64,000 bases of DNA, from positions 412,419 through 476,418 of the forward strand of contig NZ_CP043653.1 in the NCBI RefSeq assembly GCF_014217685.1, given 5' to 3'. This DNA comes from Glaciihabitans sp. INWT7. Lineage in GTDB: Bacteria > Actinomycetota > Actinomycetes > Actinomycetales > Microbacteriaceae. The notes beneath the pieces were generated by a model. The model made no database searches, had not been told where the DNA came from, and saw nothing but the letters and a program-made list of their open reading frames with translations. This document shows, piece after piece, positions 27,312 through 35,184 of this stretch. The translations under genes and the position numbers were made by a program. Numbering within the stretch: position 1 is the first letter of the stretch; each line of letters opens with the position of its first letter.

Positions 27312-28793
27312 GTGACTCTACCAGGCAGACCAGTCGACGTCGCGCTGATTGGCGGCGGCATCATGAGCGCCACCCTCGGCGCCTTCATCAAGCAGCTCCA
27401 GCCCGACTGGAGCATCCAGATCTTCGAGAGACTCGGCGATGTCGCTCTCGAGAGCTCCAACCCGTGGAACAACGCGGGCACCGGTCACTCCGCCCTGTGT
27501 GAGCTCAACTACACGCCCGAGAAGGCGGACGGCACCATCGAGATCGCCAGCGCCGTAAAGGTGAACGAGCAGTTTCAGGTGTCGCGCCAGTTCTGGTCCT
27601 ACCTCGTCGGCAAGGACCTGCTTCCCGATCCGCAGGCCTTCATCAACCCCGTGCCGCACATGAGCTTCGTCTGGGGTGCCGAGAACGTCGACTATTTGCG
27701 TCGTCGGCAGGAGGCGCTCGCCGGGCATCCGCTGTTCGCGGGCATGGAGTTCAGCGACGACCCGGCCGTGATCCGTTCGTGGGCTCCCGCCATGATCCCG
27801 GGGCGCCGCAAGGACCAGCCCATCGCCGCCACCCGCATTGACGCGGGCACCGACGTCGACTTCGGCGCTCTCACCAACGGACTGATGGACTACCTCACGT
27901 CCAACGGCGCCGCGCTGCTCACCGAGCACAGCATCAAGAACATCACGCGCCAGAAGGACGGCCTGTGGCGTCTGCACGTCGTTCACGAGGTCGGGGGCAC
28001 GCCCCAGGATGTGCGCGCCCGATTCGTCTTCGTTGGTGCGGGAGGTGGAGCGCTCAAGTTGCTCCAGAAGTCCGGGATCCCCGAGATCCGTGGCTTCGGC
28101 GGTTTCCCGGTGAGCGGGGAGTTCCTCCGCACCGACAATCCCGAGGTGGTGGCACGCCACCAGGCGAAGGTCTACGGCAAGCCGGCTCTCGGCGCGCCGC
28201 CGATGTCGATGCCGCACCTCGACACCCGGGTCGTCGACGGAGAGGCGAGTCTCATGTTCGGGCCCTACGCGGGGTTCAACACCAAGTTCCTCAAGAACGG
28301 CTCGTGGTTCGACCTCTTCGCCACGATCCGTCCGCATAACCTCATTCCCATGCTCGCGGCCGGTGCATCGAATCTCGGACTCGTGCGCTATCTGGTCGCC
28401 CAGCTCGCCGCCTCGAAGTCCGCGAAGTTCAAGGAACTGCAGGAGTTCATGCCCACTGCCGATCCGAAGGACTGGTACAGCATCACCGCCGGGCAGCGCG
28501 TGCAGGTGATCAAGAAGGACAAGCAGAAGGGTGGCGTGCTGCAGTTCGGCACCGAGGTGATCAGCTCTGCCGACGGATCCATCGCCGGTCTTCTCGGGGC
28601 ATCGCCGGGCGCGTCCACGGCAGTCCCGATCATGCTTGACGTGCTCAAGCGTTGCTTCCCGGATCGAATCGAGGCGTGGACGCCGAAGCTCCGGGAGATG
28701 GTGCCGACCTATGGCACGCTGCTTTCGGATGATCCGAAGCTCGCGAAGAAGACCCTCGGATCGACTGAGAAGGTGCTCGAGATCGCCCAGTAG
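27312..28793 (+). CDS. mqo: Malate:quinone oxidoreductase
   Basis: This 493-residue FAD-dependent peripheral membrane enzyme starts at GTG. The FAD motif is LIGGGIMSATLGAF, followed by the family signature SSNPWNNAGTGHSALCELNYTP. The KVYGKPALGAPPMSMPHLDTR and GASPGAST blocks near the end are typical. It oxidises malate to oxaloacetate and passes electrons to quinone. The gene is complete; the transposon inserted 18 bp after its stop. Confidence 0.97.
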   Translation: MTLPGRPVDVALIGGGIMSATLGAFIKQLQPDWSIQIFERLGDVALESSNPWNNAGTGHSALCELNYTPEKADGTIEIASAVKVNEQFQVSRQFWSYLVGKDLLPDPQAFINPVPHMSFVWGAENVDYLRRRQEALAGHPLFAGMEFSDDPAVIRSWAPAMIPGRRKDQPIAATRIDAGTDVDFGALTNGLMDYLTSNGAALLTEHSIKNITRQKDGLWRLHVVHEVGGTPQDVRARFVFVGAGGGALKLLQKSGIPEIRGFGGFPVSGEFLRTDNPEVVARHQAKVYGKPALGAPPMSMPHLDTRVVDGEASLMFGPYAGFNTKFLKNGSWFDLFATIRPHNLIPMLAAGASNLGLVRYLVAQLAASKSAKFKELQEFMPTADPKDWYSITAGQRVQVIKKDKQKGGVLQFGTEVISSADGSIAGLLGASPGASTAVPIMLDVLKRCFPDRIEAWTPKLREMVPTYGTLLSDDPKLAKKTLGSTEKVLEIAQ

Positions 28794-28811
28794 TACCTGC
28801 CGTTGACAGAT

Positions 28812-28850
28812 ATTCGAACATATGTCGGCCTTACGATTCCAGTGAGATAG
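28812..28850. repeat. Left terminal inverted repeat of the Fic-carrying transposon (39 bp)
   Basis: The 39-bp sequence starting ATTCGAACATATGTC is repeated in inverted orientation at 32654-32692 with one mismatch. This defines the left end of the element. No clear target duplication flanks the two ends. Confidence 0.92.
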
Positions 28851-28943
28851 AGACTGATTTCTGAGCTTGATGGAGCACGACAATCGCGGCGGCGACCTCC
28901 CCGTGCCACCTGCCGCGCATAGAGGTTGCGGAGGTAGAATCTG

Positions 28944-29156
28944 ATGACCATGACGAAAGCGACCGCAGCGCACACGCAACTCACCGAGGCCGAGGTGGAG
29001 CACCGTCTCCAGACAGCCGAAGGTATTAGCGCCGTTGCTGGCCATTACCTCGACGACGCAGGACGTGACCTTGTACGTAGGTCTATTCGCGGCGATATCA
29101 CGCCAGAGGAAGTCGCTGACCTGGCATACGCGCGCATCACAGCGGTCCGCGACTAG
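28944..29156 (+). CDS. Putative VbhA-like antitoxin of the Fic module
   Basis: The 70-residue protein has GGAGGT 8 bases before its ATG. Two helices (LTEAEVEHRLQTAEGISAVAG and AGRDLVRRSIRGDITPEEVADLAYARI) resemble VbhA-type antitoxins, which insert an inhibitory helix into the Fic active site. The canonical [S/T]xxxE[G/N] inhibitory motif is not evident at the expected place, where the sequence reads AVAGHYL. It precedes the Fic gene by 2 bases, the usual antitoxin-toxin order. Assignment rests on position, size and weak similarity. Confidence 0.65.
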   Translation: MTMTKATAAHTQLTEAEVEHRLQTAEGISAVAGHYLDDAGRDLVRRSIRGDITPEEVADLAYARITAVRD

Positions 29157-29158
29157 CA

Positions 29159-29977
29159 GTGGCTCGCAAGTTCACGTCCTGGGACGACTACGTCTATCCG
29201 GGGACTAAGGTGCTCCGAAACATCCGCAACATCCGGGACGGTTCAGAGCTCGAAGCGTTCGAGAGCGTCGTCACCGTCGTCCGGATTGACGAAGCGCTCG
29301 TGTCTCTATCGACGGAGACCTACGATTTCGACTTCATGAAGTCGGTGCACCGTTGGATCTTCCAGGACGTTTACGAGTGGGCGGGTGAAAGCCGCGTCGG
29401 CCCGCCATTCCCGAGTCTGATGGTCAAGGGTGGTCCCGACGTTTCGGCTGGGCCAGGAGTCGACCCCGGCGACACCGACACGGGCCACACATACGAATCT
29501 GATGTGGCCCTCGAATCCACAGCGGATCGCGCCTATCGATTGATCACCGACCACCAGAATCTGGTGGGTCTTGAATTTGATCCATTCTTGACTGACTTGG
29601 CTGAGGCATGGTCCGAGGTCAACTTCGTGCACGCATTCCGCGAGGGCAACACCCGTAGCCAGTTCGTGTTTTTCAAATTGTTGGCGGCGGATGCAGGCTA
29701 CGAGCTCGACATGACCAAATTTGCTACGGGTGCGGAGCTGCGGGAAGAGTTCAATAAGGCGAGGTTTTTCGCCCTCAAGCACAACAGCAGCTGGATGAAG
29801 ACCGTGCTATCAGAAGCGGTCCAGCCCCTGCCCCGGGACGACGGTACCCGGGCGCTTCAACTCCCCGACGAGCCACCTAGGCCCGGAAGCCAGCCGCGCT
29901 TGGGTGACCGAGGGATCCCCAAAAACCGCGGACGATTCACCGACCGACGCCGTGGCGAGTCGTCAACCAGTCTTTGA
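29159..29977 (+). CDS. fic: Fic-domain protein, probable AMP-transferase toxin
   Basis: The 272-residue protein starts at GTG, 2 bases after the antitoxin stop. The N-terminal YPGTKVLRN and HRWIFQDVYEWAGESR (flap) segments are characteristic of Fic proteins. The active-site motif at residues 158-166 is HAFREGNTR, against the consensus HPFx[D/E]GNGR; the catalytic histidine, acidic residue, GN and arginine remain, while P and the second G are changed. An insert at about residues 84-118 and a charged Arg/Pro-rich tail after residue 220 are notable. It probably transfers AMP (or another nucleotide moiety) to a cellular target when not inhibited. Confidence 0.85.
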   Translation: MARKFTSWDDYVYPGTKVLRNIRNIRDGSELEAFESVVTVVRIDEALVSLSTETYDFDFMKSVHRWIFQDVYEWAGESRVGPPFPSLMVKGGPDVSAGPGVDPGDTDTGHTYESDVALESTADRAYRLITDHQNLVGLEFDPFLTDLAEAWSEVNFVHAFREGNTRSQFVFFKLLAADAGYELDMTKFATGAELREEFNKARFFALKHNSSWMKTVLSEAVQPLPRDDGTRALQLPDEPPRPGSQPRLGDRGIPKNRGRFTDRRRGESSTSL

Positions 29978-30110
29978 AGTTTTAGAGGCAGAGCTGCACA
30001 GCGCGTACTTCACCGAAGCCGATGTGTTGCCTCACGAGCGGAACGGACGGAACTCTTCCTCGCTCGGTCGGGACTGCCCCGAGTTCAGTTGACTCGGTGG
30101 GTTAGTGGTT

Positions 30111-30974
30111 TCACGCGGCGTTGAGGGCCATGTTTATTGTCTCAAACTCGATCGGGGTGAGTTTGCCGAGGCGGCGTTGCCGACGCTTGCGATGGTAGGT
30201 TCGCTCGATCCAGACCACGATCGCGAGGCGTAGCTCTTCCCTCGTGGCCCATCGTTGCCGGTCGAGGACGTTCTTTTGCAGGAGGGCGAAGAAGGACTCC
30301 ATCGCGGCGTTGTCGCCGCATGCGCCGACGCGGCCCATCGACCCGGTGATGGCGTTGTTCTTCAACACCCGCACGAAGGCGTTGGAGCGGAATTGAGAGC
30401 CGCGGTCGGAGTGCAGAATCGTGCCGGCGATGTCGCGTTGCCCGATTGCGTTGCGGGCCGCAGCGACCGCCAGGGATGCTTTCATTCGGGAGTCGATGGA
30501 GTAGCCGACGATCTTGTTCGACCACACGTCCTTGATCGCGCAGAGGTAGATTTTGCCTTCGTCGGTGCGATGCTCGGTGATGTCCGTCAACCACAGCTGG
30601 TTAGGGCGTGTCGCGGTGAAGTTCCGCTGGACATGGTCGTCATGCACGGGCGGGCCGGCTTTGCCCCTCAGGCCGCGTTTCTTCGCGAACACGGACCAGA
30701 GCCGCTGCTGGGAGCAGAGCCGCCAAACCCGGTTCTCGCCCGCCTTCAGGCCAGCCTGGTTGAGTTCGTCGCTGATGAACCGGTAGCCGAACGCGGGGTC
30801 GTCCCGGTGGGCGTCCCACGCCGCGTTGGTCAGGTGAGCGTCGTCCCAATCACGTTGCGAGACGGGGTTTCGGAGCCACTGATAGAAGGCTTGTTTGGAG
30901 AAGCGCAATACCCGGCAGGTCACCGTGACGGGGACTCCGTCGACGGCCAGTTCGCGGACCAGCGGGTACATCAT
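30111..30974 (-). CDS. IS3-family transposase, OrfB (DDE integrase core)
   Basis: The 287-residue protein has the HTH_21-type helical segment (FGYRFISDELNQAG) and an rve integrase core. The DDE triad lies in WLTDITEH, HSDRGSQF and NAAMESFF. The C-terminal arginine-rich segment and LTPIEFE ending are typical of the family. It overlaps orfA by 4 bases. It appears intact. Confidence 0.93.
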   Translation of the reverse strand: MMYPLVRELAVDGVPVTVTCRVLRFSKQAFYQWLRNPVSQRDWDDAHLTNAAWDAHRDDPAFGYRFISDELNQAGLKAGENRVWRLCSQQRLWSVFAKKRGLRGKAGPPVHDDHVQRNFTATRPNQLWLTDITEHRTDEGKIYLCAIKDVWSNKIVGYSIDSRMKASLAVAAARNAIGQRDIAGTILHSDRGSQFRSNAFVRVLKNNAITGSMGRVGACGDNAAMESFFALLQKNVLDRQRWATREELRLAIVVWIERTYHRKRRQRRLGKLTPIEFETINMALNAA

Positions 30975-31288
30975 TTTGGGTTGACATCCCGGGAGAGGTA
31001 GGCGACGGCGCGGCGCATTACCTCGGCTTCCTGCTCCAGCAGCCGGATCCGTTTCCGCGCCTCCCGCAGCTCAGCCGACTCCTTCTCCGTCACGCCAGGC
31101 TTCACCCCCTCTTCGACGTCGGCTTTCTTCAGCCAGTACGCCAGACACGACTCCGAAATTCCGAAGTCCTTCGCGATCTGGTTCAGCGGGGCTTCGTGCT
31201 TGCGAGCGACCGCGACAACATCGCGGCGGAACTCGGGCGGGTAGGGCTTGGGCATGGTGACATCCTTCCAGCGGAGACGAATCTCCAC
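30971..31288 (-). CDS. IS3-family transposase, OrfA (helix-turn-helix/leucine zipper)
   Basis: The 105-residue protein has a HTH_Tnp_1 domain (YPPEFRRDVVAVARKHEAPLNQIAKDFGISESCL) and a C-terminal coiled coil (ESAELREARKRIRLLEQEAEV). The orfA end contains an A-rich AAAATGATG junction where stop and start overlap, so OrfAB could form by coupling or by -1 frameshifting. Confidence 0.92.
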   Translation of the reverse strand: MEIRLRWKDVTMPKPYPPEFRRDVVAVARKHEAPLNQIAKDFGISESCLAYWLKKADVEEGVKPGVTEKESAELREARKRIRLLEQEAEVMRRAVAYLSRDVNPK

Positions 31289-31322
31289 AGGTCAAGAGTC
31301 AACCAAACCGGGGGCAGTCCCG

Positions 31323-32618
31323 TCATGTAGAACCCTTCTTTCGTATCTGCGCTTCGCGGATGGCGATCTGCGCCGAGACACCCCAGAGGCTATTGAACTG
31401 CTGGGTTCCGGCCCTATCGAACTGCGGGTCGTAGGCCTCCCGGTAGCTCCGCTTGGGTCTACCGTTATGTGCTTCGAGGTAGCCGCGGATGTCCGTTGAG
31501 TAGCCTCCGACTCGGTCGACCTTCTGATACGACAGGCGCATCAGTTCCAGGAGGTTGTTGAGCCTGCCCCGGTTGCGGAACGAGTAGACACGACTTTCCA
31601 GGGCGCTGCGAAAATCGCGGAGTGGTTGCTCGACCGCGCTGTTGGAGTACACGGGTGGGATGTTTTCACGAGTGAAGGTTTGCACCCTCAGCTTGATTGC
31701 GTTCAGGTCCAGCCAATTGTTGGAGTTCAGCAGTTCCGGCCGGCCCCGCACCTCGGTCTCGAAAGCATCCCAGCGTTCACGCGATCTCAGCGCGCCATGA
31801 AAGAGCTGGCGCGCGGGATCCTCGCGGTCCAGTTTGTCGCTGTTCATCCGGCTGGTGCCCCGGGCGCTGAGGTGGTATTCACAGTGATGGACGAGGTTCA
31901 CCGCGGCCCACTGGCCCCAGTGCTTCTCGATGCCGCCGCTGATGGCTTTGTCCTGGTCGCAGACGATCGACTCGGGCTTGCCGGGTAAGGATCCGAGAAA
32001 CTCCGCCCAGCTCGCGGCGTCGCCGGACGGTGTGGCTTCCAGCTTCCAGAGCCGCCCGTTCTTGCCGTCCTTGTCGTACCCGTACGCGGCGAGGATCGAG
32101 TAGAGCATGAGATTGCTCTTTGGCGTGGTTGAGTGGTCGGTCCACCGGAAGGAGATCGAGTCCAGGACCAGAACAGCAGGCCACTCGGTCGGCCTCCACC
32201 GCTGAGAGACGACGGGCACGAAGTCGGCCATCCACTCTGCGACCGTCTGGCCATTGATCACCTCGCGGTACTTCGCGGTCTTGCCGTAATTGGCCTGCGC
32301 GCGAACTCGTTTGGCGGCATCCGTGTAGGTGGATCCGCGGCCAAGGTCGACGAGCGCGCTGGCGATCTCTTTCACCAGGTACTCGAACTCAGCCGGCGCC
32401 TGCGGGCCCTGATGCGCGTGGAGGTGGTTCTCGCACTCCTCGCAGGTGCCGTCGACCGTGCGTGTCCTGCTCAACGGACCGAGGAAACGGTGGTGTACTC
32501 CCTCTGGAGAGATGCAGCGCCAACGCTGCTTCTCCCGGCCGCCCATGCGCTGAATGCCATCGCGGACGATACGAGTACCTGTATGCCCACGCGAGCAGGG
32601 CATGACGTCGACGCTCAC
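31323..32618 (-). CDS. DDE transposase of the outer transposon (MULE/IS256-like with N-terminal zinc ribbon)
   Basis: The 431-residue protein has N-terminal paired cysteines (C8, C35, C59, C62) suggesting a zinc-binding DNA reader. An RNase-H-like core follows, with plausible catalytic D153 (VLDSISF), D221 (VCDQDKAI) and E330 (NSAVEQPLRDFRSALESR). The HCEYHLS segment after D221 is reminiscent of MULE-type transposases. The start lies 35 bp inside the right inverted repeat, and the stop touches the IS3 end. The exact IS family is uncertain (IS256, IS1249-like or ISL3-like). Confidence 0.8.
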   Translation of the reverse strand: MSVDVMPCSRGHTGTRIVRDGIQRMGGREKQRWRCISPEGVHHRFLGPLSRTRTVDGTCEECENHLHAHQGPQAPAEFEYLVKEIASALVDLGRGSTYTDAAKRVRAQANYGKTAKYREVINGQTVAEWMADFVPVVSQRWRPTEWPAVLVLDSISFRWTDHSTTPKSNLMLYSILAAYGYDKDGKNGRLWKLEATPSGDAASWAEFLGSLPGKPESIVCDQDKAISGGIEKHWGQWAAVNLVHHCEYHLSARGTSRMNSDKLDREDPARQLFHGALRSRERWDAFETEVRGRPELLNSNNWLDLNAIKLRVQTFTRENIPPVYSNSAVEQPLRDFRSALESRVYSFRNRGRLNNLLELMRLSYQKVDRVGGYSTDIRGYLEAHNGRPKRSYREAYDPQFDRAGTQQFNSLWGVSAQIAIREAQIRKKGST

Positions 32619-32653
32619 ATTGAGTCCGGCCTACTCATGGGATCACCCTATGG

Positions 32654-32692
32654 CTATCTCACTGGAATCGTAAGGCTGACATATGTTCGAAT
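32654..32692. repeat. Right terminal inverted repeat of the Fic-carrying transposon (39 bp)
   Basis: This is the inverted partner of 28812-28850, with one mismatch. It ends 6 bp upstream of the radical SAM start codon. Confidence 0.92.
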
Positions 32693-32698
32693 GGTGCG

Positions 32699-33817
32699 AT
32701 GCGATGGAGTGGTCAAGAACTGGCGGTGGAAGCCCCCACCGCCTTGCCCGGACTGGTGAGACTCTCCAACCTGGTGCGCAGTGTGCAGACTCCGGAATTC
32801 GCCGGCATCACCTTTCACGAGGTGCTCTCCAAGAGCGCCCTCAATCGGGTTCCCGGGGAGACGAAGGCATTGCCCTTCGGGTGGACGATCAACCCCTACC
32901 GCGGATGCAGCCACGCCTGCACCTACTGCTTCGCCCGCCGCACGCACGAGTATCTCGATCTCGACTCCGGTAAGGATTTCGACAGCGAGATCATCGTCAA
33001 GGTGAACGTCGCCGAGGTGCTGGCGAAGGAGCTGGCCAAGCCGGCCTGGCTGCGGCATCCGGTCGCCCTCGGCACCAACACGGATCCATACCAGCGTGCA
33101 GAAGGGAGCTATCGCCTGATGCCCGGCATCATCTCGGCCCTCGTCCGGTCGGGCACGCCGTTCAGCATCCTCACCAAGGGCACGCTCCTTCGTCGAGACC
33201 TCGCCCTCCTGGCGGAGGCGAATGAGCGGGTGCCCGTCGATCTCGCGCTGTCGATCGCCATCTTCGACGACGACCTTCAGCAATCCGTCGAGCCGGGCAC
33301 GCCGAGTACGGAAGCGCGACTCGCGACGGTGACCGCCGCCCGGCAACTCGGCCTGGACTGCTCGGTGTTCATGATGCCCATCCTGCCCTTCCTCACTGAT
33401 TCCCGGCAGCAGCTGGATGAGGCACTCGGGCGTATCGCGGGCGCCGGTGCGAGTTCGGTGATGTTCACCGCGCTCCACCTGCGCCCGGGCGCCCGGGAGT
33501 GGTACCTCGCCTGGCTCGGCCGGGCTCACCCCGATCTCGTCCCGCGCTATCGGGAGCTCTACGGATCCGGCGCTTACGCGGCCGAGCAGTATCGACGACG
33601 ACTCACCGATGTGATCTCCCCGCTCATTCGAGCCCACGGGCTGGAGCGAGGTCGGGTGGACCCGACTACCGGTGCCATCCGGTCGAGTGCCGCTCTGCGC
33701 ACGATGGCCCTGCGCACGACCGCGCTGGGGCGGGCGGCGGGCGCCGTCCCGATGATCGACGCGCAGGGCGCCGACTGGCCGGCAGGGTCGCCCGCCGAGC
33801 AACCGATGCTCTTCTGA
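32699..33817 (+). CDS. Rv2578c-family radical SAM protein
   Basis: The 372-residue protein has the iron-sulfur motif CxxxCxxC at C70, C74 and C77 (PYRGCSHACTYCFAR). MRWSGQEL at the start is the typical family N-terminus, so the ATG at 32699 is preferred. The body resembles the spore-photoproduct-lyase-like radical SAM group; the function is not established. The transposon end is only 6 bp before the start, no ribosome-binding site is visible, and the native promoter is presumably displaced, so expression may depend on the transposon or be reduced. Confidence 0.9.
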   Translation: MRWSGQELAVEAPTALPGLVRLSNLVRSVQTPEFAGITFHEVLSKSALNRVPGETKALPFGWTINPYRGCSHACTYCFARRTHEYLDLDSGKDFDSEIIVKVNVAEVLAKELAKPAWLRHPVALGTNTDPYQRAEGSYRLMPGIISALVRSGTPFSILTKGTLLRRDLALLAEANERVPVDLALSIAIFDDDLQQSVEPGTPSTEARLATVTAARQLGLDCSVFMMPILPFLTDSRQQLDEALGRIAGAGASSVMFTALHLRPGAREWYLAWLGRAHPDLVPRYRELYGSGAYAAEQYRRRLTDVISPLIRAHGLERGRVDPTTGAIRSSAALRTMALRTTALGRAAGAVPMIDAQGADWPAGSPAEQPMLF

Positions 33818-33966
33818 ACCTGAGGACTATTTCCGGTTCCCGGCGACAGAAGGGGACATTTTCGTCACATCGAGCCGGTATTTGCAAGAATCATCCGCGC
33901 AACGGGGTACAAGTGCGGGGGAGGCGATGAGATACTGAACCACTGGCGGCCGACGGAGGGAATTGC

Positions 33967-35184
33967 ATGTCCCTCGGATTGCCGTCCCATCTAGCAACGC
34001 GCACGGTGAGCCGATCGTTTGGCCGCTCGCTCAATGCGGTCGCCTATACCTGCCTGTTCGCCGCCCTCGTGAGCGTCGCGGCCTTCCAGTTCTCCCGCCC
34101 CTCGGCGGTGCTGTGGCCCGCGATGGTGGCGATCGTCCCGATGCTGGTGCTGCTCTATCTGAGTGCGCGCACCCGCGATACCCTCTATTCGGTCGCCTAC
34201 CTCGTGGTGGGTGCCGCGTGCACCTACTGGTTCGTTCTCACCTTCTACTCCCAGAGTCCCCCGATCCTCGAAAGCGATGCGCTGTCGCTCGCCCTCCCCA
34301 AGATCGCGCTCGTGATGGTGGGCGGCTCCGCGCCCCATATCGTGCCGCGGCTGGCGTGGTGCACCGCGGGCTATCTCGCCGCAGAGCTCTCCGCGGGCGC
34401 CGCGATGGTTGTGGCGGGCCAGCGTTGGGAGTTCTTCCTCACGACCTTCCTTGCCTATGCGGTCACCGCGATCATCTTCATCGTCGGCAGCCTCAGCCGC
34501 CGCAGCTCGCGCCGGACCCAGCCGATGCTCCATCGGGCGGCCCGAGATGAGCAGCTTGCGGCCATGCGCCATCGCATCGAGGTCAAGGCCGCCTCGCTGC
34601 TCCATGACACCGTGCTGAGCCACCTTGCCGCAATCGCGGGCTCGGTCGGGGACAGCCTCGATCCGCACCTGCGCAACCTCGTGCAGCGGGATCTCGAGAT
34701 CCTGGTGGGGGAGGAGTGGCTGACCGAGCCGGAGCCCGTTGTCGACCCGGCGCTCCGGCACCGATGGGAGCAGACCCCGCTCTTCGGCGCGATCGCCGAG
34801 TCGCGACTTCTCGGGCTCGACATCGAGTCCACCGGAGACTTCGACGCGATCTCCGAGCTCGATGCGGAGACCTCCGTCTCCCTCGGGCTTGCGGTGAAAC
34901 AGTGCCTCGTCAACGTGCTTCGGCACTCGGGTCTCACCCGGGCGGAGGTAGCGGTCTTCGGTTCGGAGTCGGATGTCTCGGTGATGGTCATCGACGCCGG
35001 TCGAGGCTTCACCGAGGCGGAGACCGCACCCGACCGGCTCGGCATCAGGCACTCGGTGCGCCAGCGCATCGAAGAGGTGGGAGGGGCGGTGCAGATCTGG
35101 TCGACTCCCGGACGGGGCACGTCGATCATGATCCGCGTGCCGGCGCGATCCTCCGAAAGATCGTCCGAGGTGGATGCCTCGTGA
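33967..35184 (+). CDS. Membrane sensor histidine kinase (NarL/DesK-like type)
   Basis: The 405-residue protein has GGAGGG 8 bases before the ATG. About six hydrophobic segments occupy residues 23-175 as a membrane sensor. The phosphoacceptor is H213 in ASLLHDTVLSHL, and a C-terminal GHKL ATPase carries the N box (KQCLVNVLRHSG) and G boxes (DAGRGF, GIRHSVRQRIEEVGG, STPGRGTSI). It overlaps the following membrane gene by 4 bases (GTGA), and the response regulator is the third gene. The input is unknown. Confidence 0.9.
   Translation: MSLGLPSHLATRTVSRSFGRSLNAVAYTCLFAALVSVAAFQFSRPSAVLWPAMVAIVPMLVLLYLSARTRDTLYSVAYLVVGAACTYWFVLTFYSQSPPILESDALSLALPKIALVMVGGSAPHIVPRLAWCTAGYLAAELSAGAAMVVAGQRWEFFLTTFLAYAVTAIIFIVGSLSRRSSRRTQPMLHRAARDEQLAAMRHRIEVKAASLLHDTVLSHLAAIAGSVGDSLDPHLRNLVQRDLEILVGEEWLTEPEPVVDPALRHRWEQTPLFGAIAESRLLGLDIESTGDFDAISELDAETSVSLGLAVKQCLVNVLRHSGLTRAEVAVFGSESDVSVMVIDAGRGFTEAETAPDRLGIRHSVRQRIEEVGGAVQIWSTPGRGTSIMIRVPARSSERSSEVDAS

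Larger units (their letters stand above)
30069..31322. mobile_element. IS3-family insertion sequence nested in the transposon
   Basis: The 1254-bp element has 26-bp terminal inverted repeats (30069-30094 and 31297-31322) that match at 22 of 26 positions and share the end CGGGACTGCCCC. It carries overlapping orfA and orfB on the minus strand. Its right end abuts the stop codon of the outer transposon's transposase. A longer target duplication is not visible; the terminal CG could be a 2-bp one. Confidence 0.9.
28812..32692. mobile_element. 3.9-kb transposon with Fic/VbhA-type cargo, interrupted by an IS3 element
   Basis: The element is bounded by 39-bp terminal inverted repeats with one mismatch. 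Contents from left to right are an antitoxin-like gene and a Fic gene (plus strand), a nested 1254-bp IS3-family insertion, and a DDE transposase (minus strand) that starts 35 bp inside the right repeat. Without the IS3 copy the element would be about 2.6 kb. The cargo genes are visibly lower in GC than the host chromosome. It is inserted between mqo and a radical SAM gene. Confidence 0.88.

Noticed and set aside
28812..28830. SOS-box-like sequence (TCGAACATATGT) in the transposon ends
   Set aside because: Only one half plus two bases of the actinobacterial LexA consensus match, and the sequence is part of the conserved terminal repeat, so transposase binding explains it better.
30060..31330. 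Target-site duplication of the IS3 element
   Set aside because: The bases outside the 26-bp repeats do not repeat beyond a possible CG dinucleotide that also belongs to both ends; no 3-4 bp duplication can be claimed.
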